A stretch of DNA of 64,000 bases from Mustela lutreola (GCF_030435805.1 NC_081291.1:11803001-11867000), one strand, 5' to 3'; positions 31,488-44,599 are shown, numbered from the stretch's first letter. A program made the numbers and translations. The notes: a model not told the origin generated them from the letters alone.

Positions 31488-34400
31488 TTTTTTATTATTT
31501 TTTTGCTTTTTATTTTTTTTTAATTTTTTCAATTTATTTATTTTCAGAAAAAGAGTATTCATTATTTTTTCACCACACCCAGTGCTCCATGCAATCTGTG
31601 CCCTCTATAATACCAACCACCTGGAACCCCAACCTCCCACACCCCCACCACTTCAAACCCCTCAGATTGTTTTTCAGAGTCCACAGTCTCTTATGATTCA
31701 CCTCCCCTTCCAATTTACCCCAACTCCCTTCTACTCTCTAACACCCCTTGTCCTCCATGATATTTGGTATGCTCCACAAATAAGTGAAACCATACGATAA
31801 TTGACTCTCTCTGCTTGACTTACTTCACTCAGCATAATCTCTTCCAGTCCCGTCCATGTTGCTACAAAAGTTGGGTATTCATCCTTTCTGATGGAGGCAT
31901 AATACTCCATAGTGTATATGGACCACATCTTCCTTATCCATTCGTCCGTTGAAAGGCATCTTGGTTCTTTCCAAAGTTTGGCGACCGTGGCCATTGCTGC
32001 TATAAACATTGGGGTACAGATGGCCCTTTTTTTTCACGACATCTGTATCTATGGGGTAAATACCCAGGAGTGCAATGGCAGGGTCATAAGGAAGTTCTAT
32101 TTTTAATTTCTTGAGGAATCTCCACACTGTTCTCCAAAGAGGCTGCACCAACCTGCATTCCCACTAACAATGGAAGAGAATTCCCCTTTCTCCACATCCC
32201 CTCCAACACATGTTGTTTCCTGTTTTGTTAATTTTGGCCATTCTAACTGGTGTAAGGTGATATCTCAATGTGGTTTTAATTGAATCTCCCTGAGGGCTAG
32301 TGATGATGAACATTTTTTCATGTGTCTGACAGCCATTTGTATGTCTTGATTGGAGAAGTTTCTGTTCATATGTTCTTCCCATTTTTTGATATGATTGCCT
32401 GTTTCGTGTGTGTTGAGTTTGAGGAGTTCATTATAGATCTTGGATATCACCTTTTGTCTGTACTGTCATTTGCAAATATCTTCTCCCATTCCGTGGGTTG
32501 CCTCTTTGTTTTTTTTGACTGTTTCCTTTGCTGTGCAGAAGCTTTTGATTTTGATGAAGTCCCAAAAGTGCATTTTCACTTTTGTTTCCTTTGCCTTTGG
32601 AGACATATCTTGAAAGAAGTTGCTGTGGCTGATATCGAAGAGATTACTGCCTCTCTTCTCCTCTAGGATTCTGATGGATTCATGTCTCACATTGAGGTCT
32701 TTTATTCATTTTGAGTTTTTCTTTGTGTACGGTGTAAGAGAATGGTCGAGTTTCATTCTTCTACATATAGCTGTCCAGTTTTCCCAGCACCATTTATGGA
32801 AGAGACTGTCTTTTTTCCACTGTATATTTTTTCCTGTTTTGTCGAAGATTATTTGACCATAGAGTTGAGGGTCCATATCTGGGCTCTCTACTCTGTTCCA
32901 CTGGTCTCTGTGTCTGTTTTTATGCCAGTACCATGCTGTCTTGGTGATCACAGCTTTGTAATAATGCTTGAAATCAGGTAACGTGATGCCCCCAGCTTTA
33001 TTTTTGTTTTTCAACATTTCCTTAGCGATTCGGGGTCTCTTCTGATTCCATACAAATTTTAGGATTATTTGCTCCAGCTCTTTGAAGAATACCGATGGAA
33101 TTTTGATTGGAATGACATTAAAAGTATATATTGCTCTAGGCAGTATAGACATTTTAAAAATGTTTATTCTTCCGATCCAAGAGCATGGAATGGTCTTCCA
33201 TCTCTTTTTTTCTTCTTCAATTTCTTTCATGAGTGTTCTGTAGTTCCTCGAGTACAGATCTTTACCACTTTGCTTAGGTTTATTCCCAGGTATTTTGTGG
33301 TTCTTGGTGCTATAGTAAATGGAATCCATTCTCTAATTTCCCTTTCTGTATTTTCATTGTTAGTGTATAAGAAAGCCACTGATTTCTGCACATTGACTTT
33401 GTATCCTGCCGTGTTGCTGAATTGCTGTATGAGTTCTAGTAGTTTGGGGGTGGAGTCTTTTGGGTCTTCAATATAAAGAATCATGTCATCTGCGAAGAAA
33501 GAGAGTTTGACTTCTTCATTACCAATTTGGATACCTTTTATTTCTCTTTGTTGTCTGATTGCTGTTGCTAGTACTTCTAATACTATGTTGAACAAGAGTG
33601 GTGAAAGTGGGCATCCTTGTCTTGTTCCTGATCTCAACGGGAAGGTTGCAAGCTTTCTCCCATGGAGGATGATATTTGCTGTAGGTCTTTCAGAGATAGA
33701 TTTGATGAGGTTCAGGAATGTTCCCTCTATCCCTATACTTTGAAGCGTTTTAATCAGGAACGGATGCTGGATTTTGTCAAATGCTTTTTCTGCATCAATT
33801 GAGAGGACCATGTGGTTCTTCTCTCTTCTCATATTAATTTGTTCTATCACATTGATTGATTTGCGAATATTGAACCATCCTTGTAGCCCAGGGATGAATC
33901 CCACCTGGTCATGGTGGATAATCTTTTTAATGTGCTATTGGATCCTGTTGGCTAGGATCTTGTTGAGAATCTTAGCATCCATATTCATCAGTGATATTGG
34001 TCTGAAATTCTCCTTTTTGGTAGGGTCTTTGCCTGCTTTGGGGAGCAGGGTAATGCTGGCTTCATAAAAAGAGTCTGTAAGTTTTCCTTCTGCTTGGATT
34101 TTTTGAAACAGCTTTAGGAGTATTGGTGTTATTTCTTCTTTGAAACTTTGGTAGAATACCCCAGGGAATCCGTCAGGTCCTGGGCTCTTGTTTTTTGGGA
34201 GGTTTTTGATCACTGCTTCAATCCTGTTACTAGATATCGGTCTATTCAGGTTGTCGATTTCTTCCTTCTTCAATTTTGGAAGTTTATAGTTTTTCAGGAA
34301 TGCATCCATTTCATCTAGGTTGCTTAGCTATTAGCATATAACTGTTGATAATAACTTCTGATAATTGTTTCTACTTCCATGGTGTTCGTTGTGATCTCTC

Positions 34401-37400
34401 CCTTTGCATTCATAATTTTATGAATTTGAGCTTTCTCTCTTTTCTTTTGGATTAGTGTTTCCAATGGTTTATTGATCTTATTGATTCTTTCAAAAAAAAA
34501 ACAGCTTCTAGTTTCATTGATACATTCTACTGTATCTCTGGTTTCTACCTCACCGATCTCAGCTCTAATCTTGATGATTTCCCTTCTTAAGTGTGGAGTT
34601 GGTTTGATTTGTTGTTGATTCTCCAGGTCTTTAAGGTGTAGAGACAGCTGCTGTGTTCTGGATTTTTTCAATTTTTTTGAGGGATGCTTGGAAGCCTATG
34701 TATTTCCCCCTTAGGACCGCCTTTGCTGTATTCCATAGGTTTGGGATCAAACTGTCTTCATTCTCATTGGTTTCCATGAATTGTTTCTGTTCTTCTTTGA
34801 TCTCCTGGTTGATCCAAGCATTCTTAAACAAGGTGACTTTTAGTTTCCGGGTGGTTGAGTTCCTTCAGAACTTTTCCTTGTGATTTAGCTCCAGTTTCAA
34901 AGCATTGTGATCTGAGAATGTGCAGGGAATAATCTCAGTCTTTTGAGTCCTGATTTTTGACCCAGTATGTGGTCTATTCTGGAGAAGGTTCCGTGTGCAC
35001 TTGAGAAGAATGAGTATTCTGTTGTTTTAGGCTGGAATGTTCTGTATATATCTATGAGGTCCATCTGGTCCAGTGTGTCATTCAATGCTCTTGTTTCTTT
35101 ATTGATTTTCTGCTTCAATGATCTGTCTATTTCTGAGAGAGGCATGTTAAGATCTCCAACGATTAGTGTATTCATATCAATATGACTCTTTATCTTGATT
35201 AACAGTTTTCTTATGTAATTGGCTGCTCCCATATTGGGGGAATAGATATTTACAATTGTTAGATCATCTTGGTGGATAGTCCCTTTAAGAATGATGAGGT
35301 GTCCTTCTGTATCTCTGACTACAGTCTTTAGCTTAAAATCTAATTTGTCTGATATGAGAATTGCTACCCCAGCCTTCTTTTGAGGCCCATTGACATGAAA
35401 GATGCTTCTCCATCCCTTCACTTTCAGTCTGCATGTATCTTTAGGTTCAAAATGGGTCTCTTGTAGACAACATATGGATGGGTCCTGTCGTTTTATCCAG
35501 TCTGCAACCCTGTACCAATTTATGGGCCCATTTCGGCCATTCACTTTGAGAATGATTATTGATAGATACGTTTTTATTGACATCGTGTTACCTTTGAAGT
35601 CTTTCTTTTTGTATAATGTCTCTATATTTCTGTTCAATGCTATTCTTCGGCTTTTTCCTCCTTTAAAGAAGCCCCCTTAATATTTCCTGCAGTATTGGCT
35701 TGGTGGTTGCATAGTCTTTTAAGCCTTGCCGGTCGTGGAAACTCTTTATCTCTCCATCCATTTTGAATGTCAGTCTTACTGGATCAAGTATTCTTGGCTG
35801 CAGGTTCTTCTCATTCAGTGCCCTGAATATATCTTGCCAGCCCTTTCTGGCTTGCCAGGTCTCTGTGGAAAGGTCTGACGTTATTCTGATGGGTTTTCCT
35901 CTGTACATAAGGATATTCTTTGTCCTAGCTGCTTTCAAGAGGTTCTGCCTACAATTATAATTCTTCATTCTTACTATTAGATCATCTTGAGGATTTTTGA
36001 GAATCTGTAATCTTGGGGGAAACCTTTCAGCCTCTAGTACATGAACGCTGGTTCCACTCATGAGATTCGGCAAATTTTCATGAAGTTGTTCCACTATATC
36101 TTCTAGACTTCTTTCTTTCTCCTCCCCTTCAGGATTCCAATAATTCTGACGTTGGAATGTTTCATGGCATCATTTATTTCCCTGATTCCATTTTCGCAGC
36201 TTCTAAGTTGTTTGTTCCTGGCTTCATCCTGATCCTTTCTCTCTATCTGTTTGTCCTCCATATCACCAATTCTATCTTCTGTCTCAGTTGACTTGATTTC
36301 CAGTCAATGATGTTCTCTGAGTTAAGTCCTCCCACCCCACTCAAGGTGGGGGTGGGCTCTGAGGAAACTGGTTTTTTTCAGGCTTTTGTTCTCTGGTGGT
36401 TTTTATGTTTGTTCACTTTTTTTTCTCTCACCTTCACCGCTTTTGATGGTTTTGTACTTTTAGAGGAAAAGAAACTGCACCCTGACCTCTCTCTTAGAGA
36501 GAAGCCTCAGTCTGCCTGCAGAGCCCAAATAAGTTCCCCCTTGGCCTCTGGCAGAGCAGTTCCCAAGACGCGGTTCCTGGGGGTGCAGGATCTTTTGCTT
36601 GTACCCAAAACCACGGCAGCAGAGGCTGTCTGGGAAGCTCCAGACCGCCAGAGAGGTTCCAAGCAGTGATTGCACACTGAGATTTTCCCGCTGGCCCGGG
36701 CTGGGAGTGCCTGACCTTTCTGGGTCTAAGAGCGCCCAGCTTGTGTGCACCTCTTTCAGGGGAGGCTATGGGTCACACACGTATTTCAAGCTCTGAGAAC
36801 CAGGCACAGGTCCAAAAGCACCAGGCTGGGCTTTCGCACACCTCTTTCAGGGGAGAGTTTGGGGCACGCGTCTTAGGCTCTGAAACAATGGCGCAGGTCG
36901 AAGAGCACTGGCTGGGCCTTTGTGTACCTCTCTCAGGGGAGGATGAGGGGCGCGCGCATCTCAGGCTCTATAGCAGGGCTTGCGCGTTCTGTCCTCTGGT
37001 GAGGCTCCCAGCCCCTCACAGGAGCCAGACCCCACGCGTTCTTGGGCGCGCTGGCGGCTTAGGGACCAAGACCTGGTTTCTCCGCGGCACTCTCTCTGGC
37101 TCAGTGCCGGGGGAGGCTGTCCTGGGACTGGGGACTTAAGCCCCTGTCCCTAGCGACCCTGATTCCCACAATCCGCACTCCACCCGCCCCCCCCCCGCGA
37201 TCCTTTGCTTTTTTCAAGTGCTTTCAACCAGTCTCCAAGTTAATGCTGGTCCCCAGACACAGTGCACTCTGGCTCATATTAGGGGTTTTACTTTCCAACC
37301 AGTCGCCTCTGGTGGCTCCCTCCCCCTTTTGTATATCTTCTGATATCAGTTCGCCATTCCCACTCCACTTTACCTGCCCACTGGCATCTTCTGCCCCTGT

Positions 37401-37548
37401 AGAGATCCAGACGTGTATAATTCTGATTTCAGGCTGATTTCATGGATGATCGGAATTCTTTGGTAGGTAATCAGCTCACTTTAGGGTACAGGTTGAAAAG
37501 GTGCCTTCTCCTACTTCCCCGCCATCCTGTCCGCCCTCCCCGCCTCAG
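31488..37548 (-). mobile_element. Full-length L1 with GC-rich 5' UTR, antisense
   Basis: About 6.06 kb. The 3' UTR is at 31488-31775. ORF2 runs to a start near 35583 (endonuclease code VNGRNGPINWYRVADW, CCLQETHF and LIVGDLNMPL at 34897-35583; reverse transcriptase FADDMILY near 33490). ORF1 lies at about 35663-36300, with the RNA-binding C-terminal part 35663-36094 open. The 5' UTR is 36300-37548, GC-rich with many CpG, and ends in the antisense of a G-rich L1 start (ccgccatcctgtccgcc). ORF2 is broken into at least six open pieces, so it cannot move itself. Confidence 0.9.
36300..37548 (-). promoter_or_regulatory. L1 5' UTR with promoter character
   Basis: It is the most GC- and CpG-rich stretch in the window. 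L1 5' UTRs carry an internal promoter and often a weaker antisense one; activity here is inference. Forward ORFs across it (36307-36669, 36741-37139) are composition artefacts. Confidence 0.6.
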
Positions 37549-37680
37549 TTTTTTTTTTTTTAATACAGTTACATGATATAAACTTCACCAACAGGGTAAT
37601 CATGGAAGCTAACTTCAAGTATCAGAACAAATGCCTAAAATAAAAAGAATCAGATTATTACAAATGTCTTCTGTTCTTCC

Positions 37681-37910
37681 TGATTTAGTTATTATATCAG
37701 TTAGCAATTGTTGCATACAAAGCATCTTAAAATAACATGGTACAATATAATGTCTTTATTATTGAAGGGAATTCTAGGGTAGGGCATTGTCTTGATCTCT
37801 GCAGGGCTTTGCATGAGTCCTTACTCAGCTGCAAATCTCTACGTGTGTTTCTAAGGCTCATACATGAGCTGTGTGGCTGTAGTGTTCTTCTGTCTTGAAC
37901 CAAATTATAT
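37681..37910. repeat. Old mammalian repeat, unnamed
   Basis: 'cagttagcaattgttgcata', 'catcttaaaataacatgg' and 'gatctctgcagggcttt' follow the pattern of an old MER-type repeat. A longer relative may be at 43975-44515. Confidence 0.35.
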
Positions 37911-38005
37911 CATTTTATTCGTTTTATATATATATAGACTAATCTTATACTTACAAAAAAATTGAGTCTATCAATTGTGAAATGCCATAATTTACTTCCA
38001 GTATT

Positions 38006-38422
38006 GTTTTTATTCATTGTTTTTGCACCACACCCAGTGCTCCATGCAATCCATGCCCTTCATATTACCCACCACCTGGATCTCCCAACCTCCCACTCCC
38101 CGCCCCTTCAAAACCCTCAGGTTGTTTTTCAGACTCCATAGTCTCTCATGCTTCATCTCCCCCTCCAATTTCCCTCAACTCCCTTCTCCTCTCCATCTCC
38201 CCATATCTTCCATGCTATTTGTTATGCTCCACAAATAAGTGAAACCATATGATAATTGACTCTCTCTGCTTGACTTATTTCACTCAGCATACTCTCTTCC
38301 AGTCCCATCCATGTTGCTACAAAAGTTGGGTATTCATCCTTTCTGATAGAGGCATAATACTCCATAGTGTATACAGACCACATCTTCCTTATCCATTCGT
38401 CAGTTGAAGGGCATATTGGTTG
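38006..38422 (-). mobile_element. L1 3' fragment lacking the polyA end, antisense
   Basis: Antisense 3' UTR and ORF2 tail, but the terminal cataacag segment is missing: it begins at 'ttcattgtttttgcaccac' after only a few T. The direct repeat cttccagtatt lies at 37995-38005 and 38423-38433. This suggests priming inside the 3' UTR. Confidence 0.75.
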
Positions 38423-38449
38423 CTTCCAGTATTTTAATACCCACATATG

Positions 38450-38663
38450 GGGACGCCTGGGTGGCTCAGTTGGTTGGACGACTGCCTTCAGCTCAGGTCA
38501 TGATCCTGGAGTCCCGGGATCGAGTCCCGCATCGGACTCCCAGCTCCATGGGGAGTCTGCTTCTCTCTCTGACCTTCTCCTCGTTCATTCTCTCTCTCTC
38601 TCAAGTAAATAAATAAAATCTTTAAAAAAAATTTAAAAATAAAAATAAAAAAATTTTTTTAAA
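38450..38663 (+). mobile_element. Young CAN SINE, sense
   Basis: It keeps CpGs in the tRNA-like head (acgcctgggtggctcag, A box; cgggatcgagtcccgcatcg, B box). CT-rich middle and an A/T-rich tail. The 14-bp target duplication aatacccacatatg lies at 38436-38449 and 38664-38677. Probably the youngest SINE here. Confidence 0.94.
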
Positions 38664-38904
38664 AATACCCACATATGAAATTTTGTCTTTTCACAGGTGG
38701 AAGAAAGTATCCCACCCTGTTAGGTGTGACTCAGCTAACTGTGCTCCAGATGACTCTGAGTCATGCACATGACTAAAATAGAATCTAAAAATAGAATTTT
38801 TAAATTCTATTTATTTTATTGGAACATTACCAATGCAATAAACTGTACATATATAAATTGTATAATTTAAGTAATTTAAAGAGTCATTAAAAATCATGGG
38901 TACA

Positions 38905-39212
38905 GCGCATCTCGTTACCTGATTTCAAGCGCTACTACTAAGCTGTGATCACCAAGACAGCAGGGTACTGGCATAAAAACAGACACAGAGACCAGTGAAA
39001 CAGAGTAGAGAGACCAAATATGGACCCTCAACTCTATGGTCAAATAATCTTCGACCAAACAGGAAAAAATATGCAGTGGAAAAAAGACAGTCTCTTCAAT
39101 AAATGGTGCTGGAAAAACTGGACAGCTATATGTAGAAGAACGAAACTTGACCATTCTCTTACACTGTACACAAAGATAAACTCAAAATGGATAAAAGCCC
39201 TCAATGTGAGAC
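38905..39212 (+). mobile_element. Internal L1 ORF2 fragment, sense
   Basis: Sense code ([35 protein letters not shown]) without any 3' end, stopping abruptly at about 39212 against older L1 5' UTR-like sequence. Confidence 0.8.
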
Positions 39213-42200
39213 ATTAGAGAACCCAAGTATTGGAGCCAGGAAGCAAGTTATGGTCAGTGAGCACAGAAAGGGACTCTCAGCTCAGATTTCTATAAACTAG
39301 AAGCCAGGCCAGTTGATAATCACTCTTCTCCTTGGCAGCCTGAAAAGTCTGGAGCCTGTATCCAGGCAAAAAACTCTCAGACTGGTAACATCCCAGAAAT
39401 TGTTTTAGAGTGGTGCTCATACATTATCCATGAGCTTCAGGTGCCCTCATGAGGCCACTCAGTTTTAAAATCACAAAAGGTAGCGGCAGATCCTGGGCAA
39501 TAACTCTGTGGTGCTGTGGGCACACACCATGAGCAGCTGTGGTTTTCACTGGCACAAGCAGAAGGGGAAACTCTTTGTCTTGAAGGGTTTATTAATTAAA
39601 GGATAAACTGAGAATTTTCTGCTGGGGGATGGAGGTTTGACTGTAGCCATTTTTGCTCTGATCTTCTGAAGAGGAGCAGAAAGCTCCCAGGGAACAAAGG
39701 TCACACAGAAAATGGATTTCCACTGAACACAACCCCCTGACAGATACTGGGGCAACTCCTCATAGGCAAGGTTACCTGAGAAACTGCATGGCAGGCCCCT
39801 CCTCCAGATGACAAGCTGGAAGAACAGGTGAACAACAACCCTATGGATCCCATAAGACTGTAAAATCCCAATGCCAGGGGAAAATTATATATTGAGCTCC
39901 ATGTGAGGCCTTGCAACCTGTTTATTTTTTAGATAAAATTTTCCTTTCCTTTTTCTTTTTTCTTTTTCTTATGTTTTTTCCTTGTTTATTTTTCTTTTTA
40001 CTTTCACATTTTAACTAGATATTTAGAATACCAATTTATATTTCATGGTAGCTTTTTAACTTGTATTTTTCACACCTATATTTTTATAGATATATGGTTT
40101 ACTGTAGTCCTTTTTCCCTATTCATTTTACCTTTATATATATACAAGTTTTACTTTTCTTATACTTTGGGGACACAGTGTTCTCTAACACAGAGACCAAA
40201 GAACAATCAGGAACAACTGAAACACCTTATTTTATCCACACTGAGAGATTATAGCTCTATGTCTGCCCCCTTTATAATAATAATTTAATTTATAATAAAA
40301 TAATTTAATTTAATAATTATTTAAGTATTATTCTTGTGTTTCATTTTGGCTTTGTTTTTTCAGTGGTGGCTTCAGACCACTCTGAAATTTCTCAGGGTGC
40401 ATCTTGCCTGGACCATTCCTCAACAGAATGACAAGTAGAAGGAACTCTCAACAAAGAAAACAAACACAGCCGATGTCTCCCAGAATTAGATATGGATATA
40501 AGCAAGATGTCAGAGATAGAATTCAGGATAACAATCATATAGTCAATAGGTAGGCTTGAAAAAAGCATTACTGACAATATAGGATTCCTAAGAGCAGAAA
40601 TGAGACCAAATTAGGCTGAAATTTAAAATTCTCTGAACGAGATGCAGTCTAAACTGGATCCTCTAACAGCCAGGGTAAATGAGGCAGACAAGAAAATCAA
40701 TGAACTAGAATATAAGCTGATAGTAAGGAATCTGAGGAGAGAGATATAAGCAGGTAGTAGCCCATGAAAATAGACTGGAGAGATCAACAATGTCATGAAC
40801 ATTCCAAAGTCAGAATTATTGGGATCCCTGAGGAGGTGGAGAGAGAGAGAGGACTAGAAGGTATATTTGAATAAATCATAGTTGAGAACTACCTAATCTG
40901 GAGAAGAAAACAAACATTCATGTCCAAGAGGCAGACAGGTCCTCTCCCAAAATCAATAAAAATAGATCAACACCATGACATACAATAGCGAAGCTTGAAA
41001 ATCTTACAGCCAAAGAATCTAACCAGAGAATAGGTAACAAGAGGCAGTTCCTTACATATGGAGGGAGGAACATCAGAATAACTTCAGACCTGTCCACAAA
41101 AACCTGGAAAGCCTGAAAGAGCTGGCAAGACATACTCAGGGCACTAAATGAGAATAACATGCAGCCAAGAATACTTAACCCAGCAAAGCTGTCATTCAGA
41201 ATGGATAGAGAGATGAAGAGCTTCCAGGACTGGCAGAAACTGAAAAGAATATGTGATCACCAAGCCATCCTTGCAAGAAATATTAAGGGGGATTATATAA
41301 AAGGAGAAAGACCCCAAGAGTGATATAGAACAGAAATTTGCAGAGATAATCTATAGAAACAGGAACTGTACAGATAATATGATGGCACTAAATACATATC
41401 TTCCAGTACTTACTGTCAGTGTGAACAGCCTAAATGCTCTCATGAAATAGCACAGAGTCAAAGATTTGATACAAAGACAGGATCCATCCATCTTCTGTCT
41501 ATAAGAGACTCATTTTTAACCTAAAGACACCTCCAAATTGAAAGTGAGGAGATGGGGAACAATTTATTATGCTAATGGACATCATTGCCGTAGTCTCCAA
41601 ACTGTGGAAAGAGCCAAGATGCCCTTCAACAGATGAAGAGATAAAGAAGATGTGCTCTGTATATAAAATGTAATCTTACACAGCCATCAGAAAGGATGAA
41701 TACCCAACTTTTCTATCAGTGGGACTGGAGATCATGCTGAGTGGGATAAGTCAAGCAGAGAAAGTCAATTATCATATGGTTTTACTTACTTGTGGAGTAT
41801 AAGGAATAACATGGAGGACATTAGGAGAAGGAAGGGAAAAGTGAATTGGGGGTAATAGGAGGGGAAGATGAGGCATGAGAGATTGTGGCCTCTGAGAAAC
41901 AAACTGAGAGTTTGGGAGGGGGTGGGGAGATGGGTGAGCTGGGTGGTGGATACTGAGGGCAGGTATTGCATGGAGCCCTGGGTGTGGTGCATAAACAATG
42001 AATCTTGGAATAGTGAAAAAAAATGTCCCTAAAAAGAAGAAGAAGAAGGTAGAGTAGCAATTAGACAAATTAGAGTTTAAACCAAAGACGATAGAAGAGA
42101 TGCAGAGGGAAACTATATCATGCTTAAAGTGTCTAATCAACAAGAAGATCTAACAACTGTAAATATCTATGCCACCAACATGGGAGCAACAAATTATATA

Positions 42201-42660
42201 CACCAACTAATAACCAAACTAAAGAGACATATTGATAATACTATTTTAATAGTAGGAGAACTCAACACTCCACTCTCAGCAATAAACAGATCATCTAAGC
42301 AGAAGATTTAAAAAAAAAAAAAAAAAAAGCAAAAGCATTGAAAGACACATGGGACCAGAAGGACTTCACAGATATATACAAAATATTGCATCCTAAAACA
42401 ACAGAATACTCATTATCCTCACATGCACATGGAACTTTCTCCAGAATAGACTCATACTGGGTCGCAAATCAAGTCTCAACCAATACCAAAAGATTCAGAT
42501 TACTCCCTGCGTATTTTTAGATCACAATGCTTTGAAACTGGAACTCAACCACAAGAAGAATTTGGAAGGAATTGAAATACTTGGAAGTTAAAGAGCATCC
42601 TGCTAAAGAATGATTGAGTCAACAGGAAATTAAAGAACTTAAACAATTCATAGAAACTAA
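39213..42660 (+). mobile_element. Old L1 5' half, sense
   Basis: L1 5' UTR-like sequence at about 39213-40420, decayed ORF1 at about 40430-41320, ORF2 start and endonuclease region from about 41340 (continuing 42060-42660: TTVNIYATNMGATNYI, LIVGELNTPLSAINRS, GTFSRIDSYW). A young L1 3' end (41585-42045) splits it. An A-run at 42309-42328 interrupts the KQKI codons. No frame is intact. Confidence 0.7.
41585..42045 (+). mobile_element. L1 3' end inside older L1, sense
   Basis: ORF2 C-terminal code ([11 protein letters not shown] type), the 3' UTR and a tail of (GAA)n character at 42036-42050. Confidence 0.8.
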
Positions 42661-42664
42661 TGAG

Positions 42665-43130
42665 AATGAGGAGGAGAAAAGAAAACAGAGGAGTAGGGGA
42701 CTCTATTTCAACCAATCCCCTGAACTGAGCTGGATATCTACTAGATATCTACTAGACCATTCTGGACACCCATGAAATCAGCCTGAGGTGTAAGAAGATA
42801 TATCTGGATCTCTACAAACAGAATATCTCCCATGGTTTGTCTCAAGGTATGAAGCAGGGAGCCATCATTCTGCAAGCAGATATTGGAAGATAAACATAAG
42901 GGGGAAGGAGATTTCAGGATCTTGCACCAGAGTGCAAAAACCTCTCACACTGGGGACCAGGCACAGATTTTCAGACAGGTAACAGCCAGGAAAGTATTTT
43001 AGGGAAGCCCCTCAGACTGAAACCTGGAACTTTGGGATTGTACAAGGAGGTGCTTGAAGTTTTAGAACCACAAAGGGCAGAAACGTCCTGACCTAGGAGA
43101 GAGGGCTGGGAGTGATGCCATTGTCACTAC
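42665..43130 (+). mobile_element. L1 5' UTR fragment, sense
   Basis: 'gagctggatatctactagat', 'cagcctgaggtgtaagaag', 'tggaagataaacataagg' and 'cacaaagggcagaaacg' follow the start of a carnivore L1 5' UTR with CpGs decayed. A 17-bp unit, atatctactagatatct, is locally repetitive near 42731-42752. Confidence 0.6.
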
Positions 43131-43219
43131 ATTTTTTGTATGTTTGCGAAGTCCCATATCAAAAATACTTTTTAAGTGGAACACATGGGCCTAATTTTAA
43201 CAATGAATCACTTTTCTTA

Positions 43220-43690
43220 CCTAAATGCTAGAGGTCTCAAAGACATAACCACATTGACATTTATGCAAGAAACCCTCTATACCAGTTAATAGGACTGAAT
43301 ATCTCAAAACTGACTTAAGACTTTTCTTCTACTTAAGATAGGGTTTCAACACAAAATGCACTTATCCAAAAAGCTAAGTGAAAGAATTGAGAGGCTTAAA
43401 TAAGTTTCTTCAAAGAAAATTTTGTGGGAGAAATATCTTTGTTATGTTTTTATTGCTACTATCACCAGTTACCACACTGGGCATTTAAAAGAAAGAGATT
43501 TATACTCTTCCAGTACTGGAGGTCAATGCCAAATATGAGTATCATTGGGCTAAAATCAAGATGTCTCTGCAGGACACAAAGAGCATGAATTCCTGCTTAG
43601 TTATCTGACTCTGTGTCACCCTTTATTCTCCACAAAAATGCATACCCTTTCAAACTCCACTTGGTACCTGAAAAGTATCCTCATTAGATT
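43220..43690 (-). repeat. Old MLT1-like repeat block (third copy)
   Basis: Resembles 11640-12000 including its flank ('acatttatgca', 'gagaggcttaaa', 'gggctaaaatcaag'). It is ancient, partial and broken. It marks a further copy of the OR unit boundary. Confidence 0.4.
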
Positions 43691-43697
43691 CACTTCT

Positions 43698-43916
43698 AAA
43701 TTTTTTAAATTATTTATTTATTTATTTATTTGAGAGAGAAAGAGGAAAAGTCAGGGGTGTGGGTGGGACAGGGGCAAAGGGATAGAGAATCTACACAGAC
43801 TCACCACTGTGTGTGGAGCCCAAGGTGGGGCTTGATCCGAAGACCTTGACTGAGATCATGACCTGAGGTGAAACCAAGAGTCATATGTTCAAATGACTGA
43901 GCTACCCAGAGGCCCC
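43698..43916 (-). mobile_element. CAN SINE, antisense, diverged
   Basis: (TTTA)n tail at left, GA-rich middle, and 'gagctacccagaggcccc' at right. The direct repeat taga(t/g)tcactt lies at 43685-43697 and 43917-43929. Confidence 0.85.
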
Positions 43917-43974
43917 TAGAGTCACTTTTTAACAATTATCTAAAATAAACTTGAACAACAGAATGATCATGAAT

Positions 43975-44515
43975 GTTGCTGCATAGCAAGTCATCCTGAA
44001 AGCAAATGGATTGTTATAATGTCTTTAGTATCAAGTGGAATTATGTGGTGATGAGTTGTGCTAATCTCTGTTGATCTCAAGAATCTTAGTGAGTTGTGTT
44101 TCAACTGGAGGAGCTATGCTGATATCTTCCAGGCATTCTAATATAATTGGGGTTTGGCTAGCTAGTTGTGGCTGGTCCAGAGTGGCCTTGGCTTGGACAA
44201 GAGGGCTTTACTCCACATGTCCCCACATGTCCTCACTTCCTCTGGCAACCCACCTGAATTTATTCACTTTTTGGAGGCAGAGATCCAAGACAGAGCAGCT
44301 TAAGTGTACCAAGTCTCTAAGGTCCACTGTGACTCCCATCATACTCTGCTGGTCACAACAAATAAAAAATCCTAATCCAGCCCAGATCAAAGGTAGAGGA
44401 ATGGTCTCCACCACCTCATGGAAGGTGCTGTCCACATTGCCAAAGACATGGCTACAGAGGAAGACAGGGATTTGGGACCATCTCGGAAAAGAGTATACCA
44501 CTGGTGTAAATTTCA
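43975..44515. repeat. Old mammalian repeat, unnamed
   Basis: Possible longer relative of 37681-37910 ('gttgctgcatagcaagtc', 'ggtttggctagctag', 'ctccacatgt', 'ggcagagatccaagacag'). A 169-codon forward ORF across it has no domain and is not believed. Confidence 0.35.
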
Positions 44516-44524
44516 GTTTGAAAG

Positions 44525-44583
44525 GAACACTGCATCAAAAACTAATGATGAATTTTATGGTGACTAACATAACACAATAAAAA
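44525..44583 (+). mobile_element. Tiny older L1 3' end, sense
   Basis: 'ctgcatcaaaaactaatgatg ... aacataacacaat' plus an A-run is the older-subfamily terminus also seen at 53860-53975. Confidence 0.65.
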
Positions 44584-44599
44584 AAAATGAAAGATTCCA

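Noticed and set aside
36307-37139. Forward ORFs of 120 and 132 codons in GC-rich DNA
   Set aside because: They lie antisense in the 5' UTR of a minus-strand L1. High GC lowers stop frequency, and no domain is seen.
44071-44580. 169-codon forward ORF
   Set aside because: It covers an old interspersed repeat, has no recognisable domain and no upstream gene signals.
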